A stretch of 64,000 nt of DNA from Branchiostoma lanceolatum (taxonomy: Eukaryota; Chordata; Leptocardii; Amphioxiformes; Branchiostomatidae), in contig NC_089722.1 in NCBI RefSeq assembly GCF_035083965.1, positions 30,942,958 through 31,006,957 on the forward strand. The letters run 5' to 3'. The position numbers and the translations under genes are program-made. Positions 1 through 10,085 of the stretch are shown here, piece after piece; positions within the stretch are counted from its first letter, which is position 1, and every line of letters begins with the position of its first letter. The notes under the pieces are model-generated. The model was given only the letters and a program-made list of their open reading frames with translations, made no database searches and was not told the origin of the DNA.

Positions 1-924
1 CTTGTTATGATATCTTTGTTGGCAACATGCAACGTCTGACTCCTGGGGTGGGCCATGACACGGGCCCACCAGTCACAACACCGAGATCTTATTACAAACA
101 TGTCGTATATCTTTCGAACTTGACCTCAACTTTAGCTCTGATGACCCTTCTTACATATGATATCGCACTCTACAATATCTGATCCATTAGCACCGTGATA
201 TCCACTGATCTTTAATATTTTTGTGCTATATAAAGGCTTACTAGACGTCATAATACTGAATCGAACTGACCTACAATGTCTGTGTTGTGTTGACAGTGTA
301 GCTTTGTGCTGTATTTCTGTGTCAGTCCATGTCCTTGGTCAGTCTTATGTGGTTACCCTCGGAAGAGTCACTGTCTAGCTGTATACGTTATACGCAACAT
401 ACAATGGCGTTGTTCGATATGTACTCTTCATAGAAAGATCCTACTTATAGATGTCAGTGATTTGAGACCGTTTCGGAAGACAGCCATACTGGTTGTATCC
501 AAATAAACATGTTACACCCATGTTTGTAAAACTCTAAGCAGTGGATATCAAGCCCTGTTTCCCCCCTCTTCGAACAGTACATTTGTACGTTACATTAATG
601 ATTCTCTTGTCATTAGTGTTGCGCGATATGCATTCTTATCCAAATACGAAATAGAGCTAAGGAAATCGGTGAAATATTGTCACTGACCTGGATTTAGTTA
701 CGGAGAGGGCACTTGAGGTGATTAAACAGACTGCGACACGATAGAGGCGGGTCAGAGCCCGTAAACCTGATATGCTGTGCCGACAAAATACTGCTAAATT
801 TAGCTGCAGCAATGATTCCGTATACCGGATCCTGGGCTCGAGAGTATTCACGTGACCTGCGAAGCATCGCCAAAGTGCAGGACAATTTAATATCGATGCA
901 TATATAAATATATATACATGTATA
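1..924. other. Intergenic, no gene recognised
   Basis: I see no open frame with recognisable protein character, no RNA gene and no clear repeat boundary in this stretch. Short open frames on both strands have no domain motifs and no splice context that supports them. Confidence 0.5.
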
Positions 925-1049
925 GGGATGTAGTAGCCTCAAAGTTGAGCTCATGGTCCCAATTACATGTAGTTGGTTACTCGAAGATCCCGGTTCAATC
1001 CTGAGTCAGGGCATGTCGGTTGGGGCTGCACTCGTCTTTCGGAAGGGAC
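925..1049 (+). mobile_element. tRNA-derived SINE fragment
   Basis: The segment matches other copies in this window at 24066-24330, 52425-52640 and 59563-59815. Shared parts are a 'tagcctcacagttgagctc'-like head, a box-B-like GGTTCAATCCTG, and a 'cggttggggctgcac' middle followed by 'ggaagggac'. The box B and the head resemble RNA polymerase III promoter parts of tRNA-derived SINEs. This copy stops where the foldback element at 1059 is inserted. The family name is not known to me; tRNA origin is inferred from the B box only. Confidence 0.65.
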
Positions 1050-1058
1050 ATAGAATAC

Positions 1059-1262
1059 TACTCTCCAAGCAGAGCATGGGTTTCGGCTGGTTTTTGATGT
1101 GTTCTAGGCGTTTTTGTCGGGCTTTCTACTTTGTCATCTTTTTTTTGTGTTTCGCCAACCCAAGGAGAGACCAAAAAAAAAAGATGACAAAGTCGAATGC
1201 CCGACAAAAACGCCTAGAACACGTCAAAAACTAGCCGAAACCCATGCTCTGCTTGGAGAGTA
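1059..1262. mobile_element. 204-bp foldback MITE with 9-bp target duplication
   Basis: The element is almost entirely two inverted arms of about 88 bp, starting TACTCTCCAAGCAGAG and ending in its complement, with only about four mismatches. The 9-bp sequence ATAGAATAC flanks it on both sides (1050-1058 and 1263-1271). A 9-bp duplication with long inverted repeats suggests Mutator-like mobilisation, which is an inference. It has no coding capacity. Related ends occur at 20341-20421, in each unit of the 40.5-51.6 kb array, and as a complete copy at 50633-50816. Confidence 0.85.
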
Positions 1263-1271
1263 ATAGAATAC

Positions 1272-1812
1272 ATCGCTAACGCCATGATGTTTTTACGACG
1301 AACATTTTGTGTGTTTTCAGGATCCAGTCCTGAAAAGTGACAACAAGGCCTGTTTGTTGACCTGGCGGCACCGTCCTGTGCGTAGACGTGACAGGATCAG
1401 TTGGCGGCCATTTGCAGTGTCTTAACCTTGGTCGGCAGATATGCCAAATATGACCACAACATTGACCCAGTGTTCACAACAACACGTACCGGCGTTATAT
1501 TGGGATGTCTCGAGATGGGGAACGAAAATAAGGCGAGCGTCAGAGTGAATAGCCTGGGTACCAACCTCCGTAGTAACCGGGTTATGCTAGGGTCACATTT
1601 CGAAGCCGGGGCCCGACCGGGCTGTGTGAAAAAAAAACAAAGAATAAAAGCTGCATATCAAGTACATACATGGCGTATGGTAAGGAATAATTTTTAAGAG
1701 TTTTGTGTGTTTTGTTGTCTCCTATATCATAGTTTTCGTTCCCGCAAGCTGCCCGGCCGGGCCCCGGGTTGGGTGACCCTAGCATTAGCAAGCGAAAAGA
1801 TCGAGCCAGCAG
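1272..1812. other. Intergenic, nothing recognised
   Basis: No gene-like frame, splice-supported exon or bounded repeat could be supported here. There is one A-rich run near 1629. Confidence 0.4.
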
Positions 1813-2027
1813 TTACTGTAAATGCAGAAATGTCCGCGGCGGTTTCATGTTCGCGGTTTTAGCGGTGAACTTTCAGCGCGAACTTAAAACCACCGCGAAA
1901 CTTTTTGCCCACCTATGACTGTAGCGCTACTATTGTTTCAAACGCGAACTTAAAACCACCGCGAACTGTCCATTTTCTCCCTACGGCAAAATAAAAACCA
2001 CATGAACTTAAATGCATTTACAGTATT
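1813..2027. mobile_element. CG-rich MITE with TTACTGTAAATGC ends
   Basis: The element begins TTACTGTAAATGCAG and ends GCATTTACAGTA. Its two halves are partly inverted, with repeated TTCGCGGT/ACCGCGAA blocks. Related copies lie at 22343-22541, 27935-28147 and 38401-38611, with a degenerate one near 28270-28507. It has no open frame of note. The high CpG content contrasts with the AT-rich flanks. Confidence 0.75.
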
Positions 2028-2364
2028 TCTAAATTCATATGTATGTTAGTTTTGAAAGATCTTTGTCTCATATTAGCACTGATTCAATGATTTTGTTTTT
2101 AAAGAGACAGTGAACTTGAGGATCTACCCCCAAACACCTCCTCTGTATCAGTGTGAGGATGGTACCCATGATACAGAGTGATAGCACGTCGCTAACTGTA
2201 TAAGAAGACTTTGATCATTTCTATACAGATTTGTTTGCCTACTTCAGTATGTGATAATACATTTAGTTTCATATTTTAAATAAATATTGTTTGAAGATTT
2301 GTAAAAAATCCAGGATGGATCTATAGAGAAAAACAACAATGGTGTATGCCTCACACATTTATGG

Positions 2365-2370
2365 TTTATT
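2365..2370 (-). terminator. Possible poly(A) signal for the TRIM/glycine-rich gene
   Basis: AATAAA on the minus strand, about 540 bases past the stop codon at 2910. It is the nearest canonical signal I noticed downstream. Use of the site is inferred. Confidence 0.3.
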
Positions 2371-2521
2371 TTCTACTTCCAATCAACAGAGGTCTCATAG
2401 ATCTATGACGATTTAAAGTTCCTTATAATAAAAACATTTCTTACGATAACATACGAATGGTGTTGCAAATGAAAAATTGTCTGATTTGAATTAACGCACT
2501 GCAACTCGCAATCTACAACCC

Positions 2522-2775
2522 GTTAGGATATGCATGCCTTATGCTTGACAGGTGATTCTACGTATGCGTTTTCTATCATCTATCTAACTGCAGGAAAAGA
2601 AAAAGGAAATCATTATTTTCATTTCGGGCTTGCCGCTTACTACGTCTATCGGTAGCTGCGGGCATCAGTGGAATATCCAGCTGTTCTATAGGATATGTAT
2701 GACGCATGCTTGACAGGTGATTCTAAGTATGTGTTTTTTATCCCCTATGTCCTCTATCTAACTATAGGTAAAGTA
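2522..2775. repeat. Diverged tandem duplication, offset about 165 bp
   Basis: Two similar blocks, each containing TGCTTGACAGGTGATTCT (near 2542 and 2707), flanked by 'aggatatgcatg'-like sequence before and 'ctatctaactgcagg'-like sequence after. They lie in the presumed 3' flank of the glycine-rich exon. Function unknown; old duplication. Confidence 0.6.
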
Positions 2776-2909
2776 AATCAGTACTAAGTCTGTGGACATC
2801 GTGATGTCTTTGGAATATCAAGCCGTGTCGAAAAATCTCCGTCATTACGCCGCCACTACAGACCTGCAGAGCCTTAGATCCAGGCCAGAAGTAAAATGTA
2901 CATGTAGCA

Positions 2910-5795
2910 TCATGCTGGTTTATACACCTGTTTGGTGAAAACTACATCCCCGGGCCCGTAGTTTGCCCCATCCTGACCGTCAGTGTCAGTACCGGAGTTA
3001 AACGAACCGCCGCCTCCTCCGCCGTTAGGGGTACGGCTTTCTCCTCTGTTAACGTTACATGTAGTAACGATACCGGCACCTAGGCCAATTGAACTGAGCC
3101 CCTTCTCAACACCTGGCCACGGACAGCCCCCTCCGCCCCCTGAATATCCCCCTCCCCCTCCACCACCCGGTCCTCCACTGCGACGGCTTCTATTTCTGGA
3201 AGACTGGCAGCCCTTCAAACCCCCTCCCCCTCCACCAAATCCACCATCTATATAATCAGGTAGCCCGCCCCCTCCAACCCCACCGTTGACGAAGGCCATC
3301 CCACCATCGGTACCAGAGTGAGAACCAAACGATATACGAACGTTACGGCCCGCGTTACTCAGCAACCCTCCCCCACCGCCGCCCATGGCGTTACCCTTCC
3401 TTTCTGTCGCTCCCTGCCCGTCAGAACCTCCACTACAGCTAGTCTCTCCATAACTCTTGTTACCAGTGGTAGACATAGTCCCATCACACAGCGGCTCGTG
3501 GGTCGATAGTCCCACCTCAGCCCCTCCCCCACCCCCGGCGATGATCAGTGGTTTGTTGTCTCCACTGGTGACAAACTTACCGCCCCCTCCTCCGAAAGCA
3601 TCGCTTTGGCCGTCCCTGTCCTCAGCACCTTCTTGGCCAACCAGGATTTTCAGAGTTTCACCTGGAATGAACAAACAAAAAAGAAACCTCTTGCTTGAAT
3701 CTACTTACACATGTCAGAAGTATGTAATTCCAACCAAAGGAATTATATGAAACTTTCGCATTAATTTTGCAAATTAGGCCCTTAGTTACATTATTGCATA
3801 ATAGATGCCCCACTTGCCATAAATTACATGTCACGTGAGCTTTTTTTCAAAAGGTCTAATATGGAAAACGCTGCAATTATAGATTTTCCTCATTGACTAT
3901 GCAAATTAAGTCCTAATTTGCATAATTTGCATTTCATTGTGTACATCTCTGTCTAAGACACCTGAATACTGAATGTCATGGAATTCCATCATTCCTTTGT
4001 TCAGTTATTCTCATTAGCATTTTCTAACAAAAATACCCCTACAGTTTCAGAGCAAACTGCCAGGGGGCCCAAAAAGTCCTCATGTTGACATACGGTTTCA
4101 CAAGAACAGGTGCTGTCATATAAAAATGTCGAACCTTGTTTGAGATGGAATGTTCCCTTCAACAAGGCATGTTACTGCGGGTGTCAATGCGAATCAATCT
4201 CTCATTTCCTACTTCACTGCCCATTACATATTAATCAGCGTTTACTTTTACTTGACCAACTTTCCAAAATTATAGGACACATTTTCGACATCAAATCACT
4301 CTCGGACGATGCTATTAAACACCTGTTAATCTACGGATCATCTCTTTGCTCCCCCAGTTCAAACTGTAACATAATGAGTTTAACTCAAGAATATATTATA
4401 CTGACGAAGCGGTTCTCACATTGAAATTGGTACATCCCATCCTATTAGTTATATTTAGTCGGGGGGAAGGGAGGTTTGCGCTTGGGAAACGAATCATATT
4501 GCAACACATGTATTGAACGCTTTCATTGATCTGTTGTTATTGTGTAGATAAGTATATTACTGTTTAAGATATTCCTGTTTTGTATGATGGCACGTAATAT
4601 AAGTTTTATTAACTTGAGTTCGTTGCCATCCTGTCTGTATCTGTTGTTCATGTTGTTTAATAAAAAAGAAATAAAAAAAAAAGAAACAAGGCACCCTGTC
4701 CCCTGGCCATGTCGTCATGTCGTCTACACCCTGCGGCAGCACCTGTCAAGGAAAATTTCAGTTACTTTACTTTGAAGTTCATCCGTGTTGGTAGAAATCA
4801 TTCTGAATTAATGTTGCAAATTGATTTTAGATAAAACACGTGATTAGGTGAGCAGTAGGTCATATGTTGCAGAAAGTCTATGGCGCCCCCCGTCTCTGTT
4901 GAGGGATGGTTGTAGAGCCCGGATGTAGATACTACTCTGCATAAAGTGACGTCACAGAAGCAGTGGATTGCTCATTCCTTGATAAAGACTGGAGCAGATG
5001 AGTCGAAAATTTGGGTAGGTCAAATTTTTGTGTTGGCAATTTGCAGTTCTACTTTGATTCAGAAAGACTTCAGTTACTTTTCAGCAATGCAAAGAGGACA
5101 ACAACTTGAGCAAGGGTCATCATCAGATGAGGCCACATTTGAAAAGTTAAGCAGAAATACACAACTTGCAAAACCAACACGGCAATCAAACATAACTCTC
5201 GCCCCTTCGACAATACATCCTTAGTACTGCTATTTTTGTCTGTGGTACCAATTAAGTAAACTTAGGTTTTATCTTATCTGTTGGTCCAAGCATTGTATGA
5301 AAAATGTCGTTTTATATTCATTGCCTTATGCAAAAGTGAACATTACAAATTCCAAGCAAAGTTATATATTAGCCGGGTGGATTTTGGGGTGTGACTTAGT
5401 AAATATCGCATAGATTAGATCTGTATCATATACAAACACGCACACGAAGGCAAAACTCATTCGTGGGGGAGTAAAATGTCTTTACCTTATCAAGATCTCA
5501 ACTTCATGACAGAGAAACAGTTCTTTTCCATTACCTCTTTATAAGTTTTATATCATATAGCGTCTCATATAGTACTCTCTTAAGCAGACCAAAGATTTGA
5601 ATTTGAAAATAAAGAAGTCCTGACCAGCTGCCTCTATGTTGTAGGTTCCTGTCCACGGTACAGTGAAGTGTTGTACCCCTTTATGTAGCGTCACCAAGTG
5701 TTCATGGTTCTGTCCCCTGTAGTGGTTACCCAGGGTAGTGGGGCCCAGACGGCCGGTGGTACCCAGGGTGGTGAACTTGGCACTTCGGAAGGTAT
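2910..5795 (-). CDS. ALK/LTK-type glycine-rich domain exons, 3' part of a TRIM fusion gene
   Basis: Three exons read on the minus strand: 5795-5625, 4742-about 4695, and 3661-2910 (stop). The first encodes FTTLGTTGRLGPT, then HFTVPWTGTYNIEAAG, which matches the start of the glycine-rich domain of ALK/LTK receptors (known pattern F-T-G..G..GPT...VP.T.TY.I.G.GA). The second gives AAAGCRRHDDMARGQG. The third gives GETLKILVGQEG, PLIIAGGGGG and several GGFGGGGGG-like runs, ending after about 250 residues at a stop. All junctions are phase 1. Nothing resembling a transmembrane helix or kinase follows, so the protein ends with the glycine-rich fold. The first exon's acceptor matches the phase of the donor ending the TRIM exon at 6265, so these probably form one gene. 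The small exon is abutted by a LINE tail and its donor is weak; the join omits roughly eight residues expected from the family. The opposite-strand proline-rich frames are shadows. Confidence 0.75.
4083..4690 (+). mobile_element. 3' end of a non-LTR retrotransposon (LINE, CR1/L2-like)
   Basis: A plus-strand frame at about 4110-4424 encodes ACYCGCQCESISHFLLHCPL, followed by leucine-rich sequence. This is the typical C-terminal region after reverse transcriptase in CR1/L2-type LINEs (C.CG..ES..HFLL.CP). The copy is strongly 5'-truncated and ends in an A-rich tail at about 4662-4688. It lies antisense inside the glycine-rich gene, directly against the small exon at 4695-4742. The exact 5' end and any target duplication could not be fixed. 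Clade assignment is by motif memory only. Confidence 0.75.
4760..5170. repeat. Dispersed repeat related to 63.4-63.9 kb
   Basis: Blocks such as GGTAGAAATCATTCTGA (near 4790) and 'gtgacgtcacagaagcagtgg' parts with 'attgctcattccttga' (near 4950-4980) recur in the same or inverted order at 63434-63588 and 63861-63920. A weaker match lies near 25510. It sits in an intron of the minus-strand gene. No coding evidence. Confidence 0.5.
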
Positions 5796-6264
5796 CTAAA
5801 GAGGATACAGATTATGTTACAGTGCTCATCGGGGAAACAGCATTGGAGTTGGGATATGTCTGTAATTAGCAAGTAATTGAACAACAAATGAGGCTAAATG
5901 GCGCCCGATAGGTCATGGTTTGCCTGTCCTAAAAACTCCTCTATGCATATACTCCACGGTACTAGCCAGCTGCAGTACGCGTTGTTCCATCATTTGACGG
6001 AATGTTGTTGCATATGATGGAAAATTATTAAACCATTCCGTCAACCTTGACGAAATCCATGAGTATAAAGATGTCCAAAGTTAAAAAATTGATAGAAGTT
6101 TGTACAAGGTGACAGAAAAAAGAAGACTCTCAGTTGTAGGATCTTTCCGTCAATGGGAATTGGGATGATGGAAAGACATTTCAAGCTAGCTAGAACACTG
6201 TATAGATCTACTGAGAAACTTTGAATTGCTTCAGATGAGAACAATGACACATCGGAAAACGTAC

Positions 6265-7386
6265 CGGCAATGTCGCCAAGGATGATTTCCGGATCCCTTT
6301 CTTTCCTTTCCGTCCTCGGCTTAAACATGACGTCATCGATGTCGTCAGGAATGTCCGAAGCTGGACCTTTCAACAAATATTCCAGCCGTGCCGTGACGTC
6401 AGAGTACAACGGTTCATGACGTCAAAGTCACTGCCATGCTCCACGACTTTCTGTGAGAAGTCCACTGTGCTGGACATGCAGACAGCCTAAGGTGCTCTCA
6501 ACACTGTCTGCTGTAGCAGAGAGCTGCTTGGAACGGGTTGCTGTAAAAGCCGCCAACTTTCCTTTTATTTCAGCTTGCTTGCGTCTGACAAGGCCAGTAA
6601 GATACTTGATCTCTTCTTCTGCAGATGCATCTACGTCGTCTGTGGCTTTTTTGCTCCTACTGTCAAGCTCAACTTGCTTCTTGGCAACGGCGATTGCCAT
6701 ATCTCGGTATTCCTCGAACTTGGGCCAGGCGGCTGCCAGCGTTCCTTTGATCTTGGCCCTAGCTTGGCCTGCAATGTTTCCCAGGTAGTCGTACGTGTGT
6801 TCCTTGTGCTCGAGTACCGTGCAGTCTCGGCAGATGGGGCACTGGCATGTCTCACAGTAGAACTTCAACTTCTCATCCTCGTGTTTCGGACAATTCGGCA
6901 GTGATCTTGATTTCATCGATGACGTCTTGTTGACCAACCGCTTTTTCAGCTCGGACACACAGAGGACTTCGTGATTGCGCGTGCGTAGGACTCGACGGTG
7001 GGAGCGAGCGCATTCGCCACACAAGAACTCTTCACAGACAACACAGCCGCCACTAGCCGCTTCCTCGCACAGATCGCAAGACACTTTGTCTTCATCCTTG
7101 CTAACCATATTCTTGGGTCATTCTTATGAGCCTCAAGGGTGTCCCTCAGGCTCAGGACGAAAAAGTTGTCTTTGAACCCGGCGACACCGCCCCCCGGAAG
7201 TACGGTTTCGGTCCGACATGTTGGACACAGAAACTTGTCCGTCACTTTACCTTCAAGTTTCTCCAGACAATCCTTGCAGAAGGTGTGAAGACATGGCAGT
7301 ACTTTGGGGTTCTTAAAGTGTTCTAAGCAGATCTTACACGCAAGAAGGTTCCCCGAAATCTGGCTGCTGAGTATGGCCTCCGCCAT
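6265..7386 (-). CDS. TRIM protein exon: RING, two B-boxes, coiled coil; frame disrupted
   Basis: Starts with MAEAILSSQISGNLLACKIC at 7386. Order seen: RING finger (CKIC...PCLHTFCKDCLE...CPTC) in residues about 15-60; a first B-box (CDLCEE...CVVCEEFLCGECARSH); a second B-box (CPKHEDEKLKFYCETCQCPI...HKEH); then a Lys/Glu/Ala-rich coiled coil. Such proteins are usually E3 ubiquitin ligases. The exon ends DPEIILGDIA at a phase-1 donor GTACGT (6264). The frame changes three times. RING and B-boxes are in different frames, with the switch near 7120-7130, one base short. Two further compensating shifts flank a stretch reading VDFSQKVVEHGSDFDVM at about 6415-6470. This means either sequencing or assembly errors, or a decaying copy. 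No NHL or SPRY domain is seen; instead the next exons are ALK-type glycine-rich. Close to TRIM2/3/56-like amphioxus TRIMs in style; no specific orthology claimed. Confidence 0.8.
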
Positions 7387-7969
7387 CTCTACCGCTGAAT
7401 GTCTGACGGTACCAGGGGCAAAGGGTAAAACTTACTATCAACAATGAGCCTTGTTAACCGTACGCGTGTGACGGTTTGGTTTCGCTGGTACAGGGCAACA
7501 ATAAGATAATGCTAGTTTTTTTCCTCAAATAAGGCCATGTTTATTCGATTATATGGATGATATCCTCTGGGAACCCCAAAACTGATGCGAGCGTGCGAAT
7601 AGAATAAAAAGTTTGGCAAAAAGACATTATGAAATCCACGTGGTCAGGAAGGTTGAACAAATGACTAGTATTTGAGTTTGGCATTTTCTTCTTTGACTTT
7701 ATAATTGACTTGGCATTCTACGACATTCGTTTATGTTTCCCGAAATATTTGCTTGCAATTTACGACATGTATTTGCTCATTTTGTAGCATGTATGATTTA
7801 CAGCATGGTAAAAACTATTTTTTGGTAGAAACGGACGAAAATTGATGCGCGCGTGGATGTTATCCAAATAATCGAATCAAAATGGCCCAACTTATGGTCG
7901 TCCTCTAATTTATAGCCGAAACAGTCGTGAATCTTAGGGGAATGCTATTTTTCCTCCATACTATTGAAA

Positions 7970-8200
7970 CAAGCTATTTGCCACCAAAAGATCAAGACCA
8001 TAGCACGCCCAGGTCAAAAGATACAAAAAACGAAAGTTCTGCTGCAGTACCAAAGTCACGTACTAGGGGGCCCAAAATCGACCTTGACCTTCGTCTTCCT
8101 AACACATACCCACATGTGCTGGCTACAGCAATATCCAGAAGCACAAACACATAGACACGCACACACAGACACAACCAAAACAATATGTACATTTTTCATG
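7970..8200 (+). repeat. Dispersed repeat related to 37.7-37.9 kb
   Basis: Shared phrases include 'ccaaaatcgaccttgacctt' followed by 'cgtcttcctaacacat', and a downstream cluster of 'acagacacac' words. The block at 37740-37920 has the same order. It is an uncharacterised interspersed repeat without coding content. Confidence 0.45.
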
Positions 8201-9984
8201 GAGATGAAAGATAGTTATATTACAGTTTACTTTGTGCGCTTTAAATGTGTTCTCATATTTCAGCCGGACCAAAGCCATGTGTGATGAGCTGCAGTATTAG
8301 ACCTGTACAGACAGGTATGAGGCCCCAAATACTTCACGCGACAAATAGTACTAGCACTATATTATTTGCGATAGAAGGTCAAGGATCTAGAGTCTCGCTT
8401 GATTTAATAGCGCTTCATGTGTATGATTTTGCTCCAAACTCTGGTTTGATGGAAACCACCGTTAACGTAAATGTTGCTCTAGTTCAGGCAGGACAAGGAA
8501 CGCCATCAACCAAGGCGGTAGCTCAAAATAAACCAGTCTATTATGATATACTTCATTTCATGATCATTTTATGATCATGAGTAGAGCTGACTGAAACCCA
8601 TAGTATAAAACAATATCGTCATGTCACTGTCCCTACCGTATAATCTACCAGCGGGATTCCATTTGCACATAGCATTGCAGTTAAGATGGTTATTTTCTTT
8701 ATTGACACGTTCTCCATGTTCAAATCGACCCCCATCTTGGAGTATTAAGTTAAAGTAAATTCCCGTTTGCTTACGGCCGCCACACCATTTCAGGTGAGAC
8801 AACACGACAGTGTTGTTCACCCAGTAGGGCGTTGTCGGTGGTGTTTTCGTAGTGTTCATGTGGCCTGTGTTTGGCCATGGCCGTCTATTATCTTAAGACA
8901 CCTGAGGGGGTCTCAAGCAACTTAAAGGGGTCTTCAAGGTCAACAACAGTGTCTTAGCAGACCCCCCGCCCCCTCGGTGCTTGTCGTTTATTTAGTACCC
9001 ATAGTTTTATATATTTGTGCGTTGTCTTCTTTTTTCTTTCAATTGTTTATGTAGAACTCGTCGAGAATAATGTCCCTGTACCAGCTGTTTTCCAAAATTT
9101 TCCGTCCCTTTAACTGTGGCCGTTAAGTATTTTGCCAGTCACCCATGTTGTTGTGTCAACCGTCCTTGTTATTCCGCCACCCTTCAGAGGAAGGATGGCA
9201 AACACCTTAAGAACACAGACCTAACCCTTGTGTAGAACAAGAGTCCTTTCTTAAGGGTATAGGGCTAGGCGAATAATGGAACTTCTTGTTGACATATTAA
9301 AGACTACTCAATTCCAACAGTTTAAAACCTACATTGTTAACGTAACCTGTCTTGAATTAACGTTAACATTAGATATGAAAAAATGGTGGAAATTCAGATG
9401 TGCGTTTGGCTGCTGTCATCCTCGCGTGCTCGTTGTAAAGCAACTTTTTTTCTCGGAAACAACAAAAACTTTTTACCCAGAAGTATCCACAGGTTTCAGT
9501 TAAAGGCTCTATCTCTAAGAACCCGTATTCTCACCTGTATTAATCATTGCATTACTCAGCCTTAAAGGCGCTCAGAGTAAGGCCGCAGATAAGGTGTCCT
9601 TGTTGCCACGGGAAGTAAATAAACAATGTGTCGTCACGTCCGCCATTGTGAATGAATAGGCACATTCACCGGGGTGCGAGATTACAAGGCGTTAGTCAGA
9701 CAATGCGACATACCTGTAGAGCACTGTAGCCTCGCGACCGGGCGCAGAGGACACGCGAACACCTGATAACGTTACAACAGCAAAGTGTGTCCGTTAGCCA
9801 ATGCGTTGCTTGGAAAAGCCTTTAGTCTAATACCAGAAATGCTGTATATTTTCTAAGCTTGAGGGTTTTACAAACGTAGTCTCTACCAAACTAACTACGC
9901 CTGGGTACAGGGAGAAATTTGCCGTCAGGGGAGTTTGGTTCACTGAGAGGTTGTTGACCGGCCGCGCTTCGAGGTGGAAGACTG

Positions 9985-10085
9985 GTCTCCCGGCCAATTA
10001 TTCCCTTTTTTGCCAAATCCAGTACAATCCGTATCCCCGTTGGAAGGGCTGGTGGAGGCTATAGCAAACGAAGCCTATTTCAATT
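9985..10085 (+). repeat. Dispersed repeat fragment, also at 39.1-39.5 kb
   Basis: 'ccggccaattattccc', then 'ttttgccaaa', then 'atccgtatccccgttggaag' and 'ggctggtggaggctata'. Near-identical phrases occur at 39128-39165 and 39403-39445. Probably remains of one interspersed family whose ends I could not define. Confidence 0.45.

Noticed and set aside
2983-3255. Plus-strand proline-rich open frames
   Set aside because: They are the antisense shadow of the glycine-rich exon; GGN codons read as CCN.
8245-8574. Possible exon with acceptor-like tract near 8262
   Set aside because: No recognisable protein, no donor in phase, and flanked by interspersed repeat.
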